A stretch of DNA of 64,000 nt from positions 211,337-275,336 of the forward strand of contig CABIXN010000004.1 of NCBI GenBank assembly GCA_902362715.1, in the 5' to 3' direction. Numbering within the stretch: position 1 is the stretch's first letter; each line of letters opens with the position of its first letter. The notes beneath the pieces were generated by a model that saw only the letters and a program-made list of their open reading frames with translations, was not told the DNA's origin and did no database searches. The DNA comes from Lachnospiraceae bacterium. Lineage in GTDB: Bacteria; Bacillota; Clostridia; Lachnospirales; Lachnospiraceae. Positions 61,182-64,000 of the stretch are shown one piece after another. The translations under genes were made by a program, and so were the position numbers.

Positions 61182-61406
61182 GGTCAAATCCTGACAAATC
61201 AGGACATCCCCTTCAAAAGAAAAACCGTTCACAAAGGCCGTCATGGAATCGAAAAAATGACGGGGAAAATGCCCTCTAAAACACCCCGATTTCGGCTCGC
61301 AGTTGCCCCATTTTTTAATCATAACGGGGTCAAAAAGGGCCTGTTGCCCCATTATTAATCAAGAAAAACCGGGTCAGGCAAGGTCAAATCCTTCCAAAAT
61401 CGGACA
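61182..61406 (+). repeat. Direct repeat pair near the right end
   Basis: GGTCAAATCCT followed by CAAA..TC and GGACA occurs at 61182-61206 and again at 61382-61406, 200 bp apart, same orientation. They flank the two GTTGCCCCA repeats and may be further protein-binding sites for integration or excision. Confidence 0.6.
61302..61361 (+). repeat. Two right-end copies of the terminal direct repeat
   Basis: GTTGCCCCATTTTTTAATCA (61302-61321) and GTTGCCCCATTATTAATCA (61343-61361) match the left-end copy at 9855-9875 in orientation and order of bases. One at the left and two at the right end is usual for integrase arm sites. Confidence 0.55.
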
Positions 61407-61431
61407 AAGGACAACAGACTTTTTGGAAAGG

Positions 61432-61467
61432 AAAAAGCCCGGAAAACCGCATGGTTCCGGGCTTTTT
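61432..61467. terminator. Strong terminator just inside the right end of the ICE
   Basis: Perfect 13-bp arms (61432-61444 and 61455-61467) with A and T tracts on both sides. It lies 30 nt after the rpsI stop and so replaces the displaced host terminator of the rplM-rpsI operon. Confidence 0.9.
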
Positions 61468-61497
61468 GAGCATTTTTGAATTGGTTTGTCGGGCCTG

Positions 61498-61890
61498 TTA
61501 TCTCTTGGAGAACTGAGGCGCACGACGGGCAGCTTTGAGACCGTATTTCTTTCTCTCTTTCATACGTGGATCTCTTGTTAAGTATCCTGCTTTTTTCAGA
61601 ACCGGTCTGTAATCCGGATCAGCCTGTAATAAAGCTCTTGCGATACCATGACGAACAGCGCCTGCCTGGCCTGTATATCCGCCGCCCTTTACATTTACAA
61701 TAACGTCAAATTTATCTGCTGTTTCTGTAGCTGCTAACGGCTGACGAACGATAACTTTTAAAGTCTCAAGTCCGAAATAATCATCAATGTCTCTTTTATT
61801 AACTGTAACTGCGCCTGTTCCTGGTACCAGGTAAACTCTGGCGATAGATTTTTTTCTTCTTCCTGTTCCGTAATATTTAGTAGTTGCCAT
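61498..61890 (-). CDS. rpsI: 30S ribosomal protein S9
   Basis: This 130-residue protein has the S9 signature [19 protein letters not shown] and the conserved basic tail [11 protein letters not shown] that reaches the ribosomal P site. It is intact although the ICE has entered its 3' end: the element supplies or preserves the last codons. GGAGGG precedes the ATG. It is the second gene of the rplM-rpsI operon, and transcription now ends at a terminator inside the element. Confidence 0.98.
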   Translation of the reverse strand: MATTKYYGTGRRKKSIARVYLVPGTGAVTVNKRDIDDYFGLETLKVIVRQPLAATETADKFDVIVNVKGGGYTGQAGAVRHGIARALLQADPDYRPVLKKAGYLTRDPRMKERKKYGLKAARRAPQFSKR

Positions 61891-61912
61891 GAACTTTTCC
61901 CTCCTACATCAA

Positions 61913-62341
61913 TTAAAATGTTAAAGCTTCAGGTTTCTGAGCTTCATGTTTGTGATCAGGTCCTGCATATACAAATAATTTTTTGTACATCTGTCTTCCT
62001 AAAGGTCCTTTTGGAAGCATGCCTTTAACAGCATATTCAACAACTCTTTCAGGATGTTTTGCTAACATTTCTTTTAATGTAGTTTCTTTCATTCCGCCTA
62101 CATAGTCAGAATGATGGTAGTAAATTTTCTGATCTAATTTCTTACCTGTTACTTTGATCTTTTCTGCGTTTACAACGATTACGAAATCACCGGTATCAAT
62201 GTGAGGTGTAAAAATCGGTTTGTTTTTACCTCTTAATACTTTTGCGATTTCAGAAGATAAACGACCTAATGTATATCCTGTAGCGTCAACTACATACCAT
62301 TTTCTTTCAATTGTTGCCGGGCTGGCCATAAATGTATTCAT
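61913..62341 (-). CDS. rplM: 50S ribosomal protein L13
   Basis: This 142-residue protein starts [20 protein letters not shown] and has the L13 features [32 protein letters not shown] and [22 protein letters not shown] stands 6 nt before the ATG. It is the first gene of the operon with rpsI. It has a 5' leader of about 220 nt that could carry the L13 autoregulatory structure; a hairpin AAAATGTT/AACATTTT lies early in it, but I could not confirm the leader class. Confidence 0.97.
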   Translation of the reverse strand: MNTFMASPATIERKWYVVDATGYTLGRLSSEIAKVLRGKNKPIFTPHIDTGDFVIVVNAEKIKVTGKKLDQKIYYHHSDYVGGMKETTLKEMLAKHPERVVEYAVKGMLPKGPLGRQMYKKLFVYAGPDHKHEAQKPEALTF

Positions 62342-62570
62342 GATTTTCCTCCTTGAGATTTTCGACAGTATTTCAATGTGAATGTCCGGACACACTGATT
62401 GCCTGTCAACTGTAAATAATTGAATAATGTGTCTGCATTATTCGAACGCGGTTTCAGATGAATTTGTGGAGAATCCTCTGTAAACACAGCGTTCCCGCAG
62501 AGCGGTCCCACCCGCCTGCATCTATAGGAAAATGTTATCAAAACATTTTTTCACCTTGTCAGACCCAGTT

Positions 62571-62599
62571 ATTATAGTATAAGAAAATGGCAGTGTCAA
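62571..62599 (-). promoter_or_regulatory. Consensus sigma-A promoter of rplM-rpsI
   Basis: On the minus strand TTGACA (62594-62599) and TATAAT (62571-62576) are exactly 17 bp apart, a perfect consensus. The 62342-62570 stretch is the untranslated leader of the ribosomal operon. Confidence 0.88.
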
Positions 62600-62631
62600 C
62601 ACTTTTTTATAATGGCCACTTGCGGCTGTTT

Positions 62632-63126
62632 TTAAGCTTCCGCCTCTGTTTTGGCTGTTTCCGGTGTCTGCTCAGTCCCGGCCTCAGCGTGTATCTCCTC
62701 TTCTTTCACTTCTCTGAAATCATCTTCCTGCACTTCTTCAGAAACAACTTCCGCTTCCGCAACAATATCTTCTTCTTTTACTTTTGAGCCGCAGGCAGAG
62801 CAATACTGGCTTCCATTCTGCACATCGGCTCCGCAGGAATCACATTTCTGATATCCCTTTAAAATTTTGATATCTTCTTTGTAATTTACAATTCTTTTCA
62901 GATTTTCCTGTACATTATGAACCGCCTCTTTAAATGCTTCATCCGGATGATCTCCGTAACGGTCCATGTACATCTTACCAATGGTCTGGTAAAGATTCTC
63001 GTTCTTTCTCTGGAGATCCGCAATCTTAACGGATAATTTCGTGATTTCCGTAAGATCTTTTGTTTTGTTTAACACACCCTGGCCTTTCTCTGCTATTACT
63101 TTGCCTAAATCATCAAAAAATGCCAT
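62632..63126 (-). CDS. Zinc-ribbon protein with coiled-coil and acidic tail
   Basis: This 164-residue protein begins with a helical region (KDLTEITKLSVKIADLQRKN) of coiled-coil type at about 20-85. A CDSCGADV..YCSACGSKV zinc ribbon follows at about 94-113, then a strongly acidic, Glu-rich disordered tail. The family is common in Firmicutes and has no assigned role. It stands between truA and rplM; a GGAGGG site precedes the ATG. Confidence 0.82.
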   Translation of the reverse strand: MAFFDDLGKVIAEKGQGVLNKTKDLTEITKLSVKIADLQRKNENLYQTIGKMYMDRYGDHPDEAFKEAVHNVQENLKRIVNYKEDIKILKGYQKCDSCGADVQNGSQYCSACGSKVKEEDIVAEAEVVSEEVQEDDFREVKEEEIHAEAGTEQTPETAKTEAEA

Positions 63127-63162
63127 CTGAATACCCTCCGTTTTTATCTTATTATAGTATAT

Positions 63163-63900
63163 TTATAAAAATTCTATTCCTATCATTGTAAGTCCATGAG
63201 CAGGAGCTGTCGGTCCTGCGGCATGTCTGTCACATGCTTTTAATATTTCAGACATCTGCCAAGGTTCTAAATCTCCCGTTCCTGCCTGTATCAGGGTCCC
63301 TGCCAGAATCCGAACCATATTATACAAAAATCCACTGCCCGTTACTCGTATAGAAATAATATCTCCCTGCTTTTTCACATTTAGAGAATAAATCGTCCTT
63401 ACGGTATCCTCCACTGCCGTATTCACAGAACAGAAACTTTTAAAATCATGGGTTCCGCAAAGCAGTTCTGCTGCCTCCTGCATCTTCTCAATATCCAGAG
63501 GCCGGTAAAAAAAATATGTATCCCGGCGATTGACAGGCTGCGGAAATCTGCGGTTTAAAATTTTATATTCATACGTTTTTCTGCTTTCGCAGTGCCGCGG
63601 ATGAAAATCCAAATCCACCTCACAGGAGTCCTGTACTGCAATATCTTCCGGCAGAAACCGGTTCAGCGCATAAGAAATCTTGTGGGGAGGTATCCTTGTT
63701 TCCGTATCAAAAACAGCCACATTTCCAAGGGAATGTACTCCTGAATCCGTACGGCTGGCACCTGTTACTTTAATATTTTCTTTCAGAAGTCCACTGAGGG
63801 TACGGTTTAACACGCCTTCAATAGTTTCCCCGTTGGGCTGAATCTGCCAGCCACAGTAATTTGTGCCGTCATAAGCCACAACCAGCTTTATTCTTTTCAT
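63163..63900 (-). CDS. truA: tRNA pseudouridine synthase A
   Basis: This 245-residue enzyme makes pseudouridine at positions 38-40 of the tRNA anticodon arm. The catalytic Asp is in ASRTDSGVHS, with YDGTNYCGWQ near the start and GSGFLYNMVRILAGTLI near the end, all TruA hallmarks. The ATG at 63900 has GAGGG upstream and overlaps the stop of the ecfT gene (ATGA), which supports this start over a longer one. Confidence 0.97.
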   Translation of the reverse strand: MKRIKLVVAYDGTNYCGWQIQPNGETIEGVLNRTLSGLLKENIKVTGASRTDSGVHSLGNVAVFDTETRIPPHKISYALNRFLPEDIAVQDSCEVDLDFHPRHCESRKTYEYKILNRRFPQPVNRRDTYFFYRPLDIEKMQEAAELLCGTHDFKSFCSVNTAVEDTVRTIYSLNVKKQGDIISIRVTGSGFLYNMVRILAGTLIQAGTGDLEPWQMSEILKACDRHAAGPTAPAHGLTMIGIEFL

Positions 63901-64000
63901 AAAAGAACCCTCAATACAATCATAACACATAAATAAATCCACGCAACAGCATACGCCCAATAATCCCGGCCCTCATAATGCAGCGGTTTCATTTTTGTCC
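63897..64000 (-). CDS. ecfT: EcfT C-terminus (cut by window edge)
   Basis: About 34 codons are visible, ending KPLHYEGRDYWAYAVAWIYL then CVMIVLRVLL and a stop that overlaps the truA start. A charged segment followed by a last membrane helix is the expected end of the ECF transmembrane protein EcfT, which usually precedes truA, rplM and rpsI in Clostridia. The rest lies beyond the right edge. Assignment rests mostly on context. Confidence 0.65.
   Translation of the reverse strand, partial: TKMKPLHYEGRDYWAYAVAWIYLCVMIVLRVLL

Larger units (their letters stand above)
61056..61497. other. Right terminal region of the ICE, no supported gene
   Basis: About 440 bp without a credible coding frame. 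It holds one promoter box, two pairs of direct repeats and a strong terminator, listed separately. This is the expected make-up of an attP arm. Confidence 0.6.
9743..61500. mobile_element. Integrative conjugative element (Tn1549-like backbone) inserted in rpsI
   Basis: About 51.8 kb lies between two copies of the rpsI 3' end. It contains tyrosine integrases, an excisionase-like protein, relaxase, MobC, VirD4, VirB4, a VirB6-like protein, PrgI, a CHAP hydrolase, ParA/ParB and a cargo operon. Apart from the XRE regulator, all recognised ICE genes are on the minus strand. The conjugation backbone is visibly GC-richer than the flanks, while the cargo at 15586-22983 is AT-rich. The gene set matches the Tn1549/CTn family. 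Exact ends depend on the crossover point within the short identical blocks of the two att copies, so the coordinates are good to about 50 bp. Confidence 0.9.

Noticed and set aside
61122..61352. A 76-codon minus-strand frame at the right end of the ICE.
   Set aside because: It covers the direct repeats and terminal sites, has no ribosome-binding site and no recognisable protein features.
1..64000. CRISPR arrays, tRNA or rRNA genes, and insertion sequences.
   Set aside because: No regularly spaced repeats, cloverleaf sequences or transposase genes with terminal inverted repeats were found by eye.

Overview
The window looks like a Lachnospiraceae-type (Clostridia, Firmicutes) chromosome interrupted by one large integrative and conjugative element (ICE). 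The chromosomal flanks are AT-rich. They carry a strict-anaerobe gene set (flavodiiron protein, rubredoxin) and the order ecfT-truA-(zinc ribbon)-rplM-rpsI, which is usual in Clostridia. The family-level placement is inference from gene content; there is no rRNA in the window.

Left flank (1-9742): the start of a cation P-type ATPase behind a yybP-ykoY (Mn2+) riboswitch; rubredoxin divergent from a long flavodiiron protein; an HD-domain hydrolase; a TetM/EF-G-like GTPase fused to a NYN (YacP/Rae1-like) nuclease domain; lgt; and yhdT-panF.

ICE (about 9743-61500, 51.8 kb): it is inserted in the 3' end of rpsI. The intact rpsI lies at the right junction. A diverged copy of the last codons of rpsI, followed by a likely displaced host terminator, lies at the left junction. 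The left end carries two tandem tyrosine integrases, an excisionase-like protein, a MazF/PemK-like protein with a zinc-finger tail, a small sigma factor, an XRE regulator and a Cys-rich KTR protein. Next comes an AT-rich cargo operon: a TetR regulator, two ABC exporter-fold subunits, an ECF module (two-domain ATPase, T and S components) and a DtxR-type regulator. This most resembles an iron or siderophore uptake set without biosynthesis genes.

From 23150 to 37311, all on the minus strand, lies the conjugation operon: CHAP hydrolase, class B sortase, VirB4, PrgI, VirB6-like protein, small pilin-like membrane protein, VirD4, PcfB, relaxase and MobC. Then come an HTH-HipA kinase fusion, a Toprim protein, a 3253-residue methylase/helicase with tnpV nested in another frame, a run of small accessory proteins, a 1409-residue surface adhesin with thioester and Cna-B domains, and parB/parA.

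Right flank (61498-64000): rpsI, rplM (with a consensus promoter), a zinc-ribbon protein, truA and the 3' end of ecfT.

The strongest leads are the GTPase-NYN fusion, the tnpV gene nested in the giant gene with its own promoter-like box and ribosome-binding site, a promoter box repeated five times across the ICE, the HTH-HipA fusion with a palindromic operator, and the iron-uptake cargo with a DtxR-like dyad.
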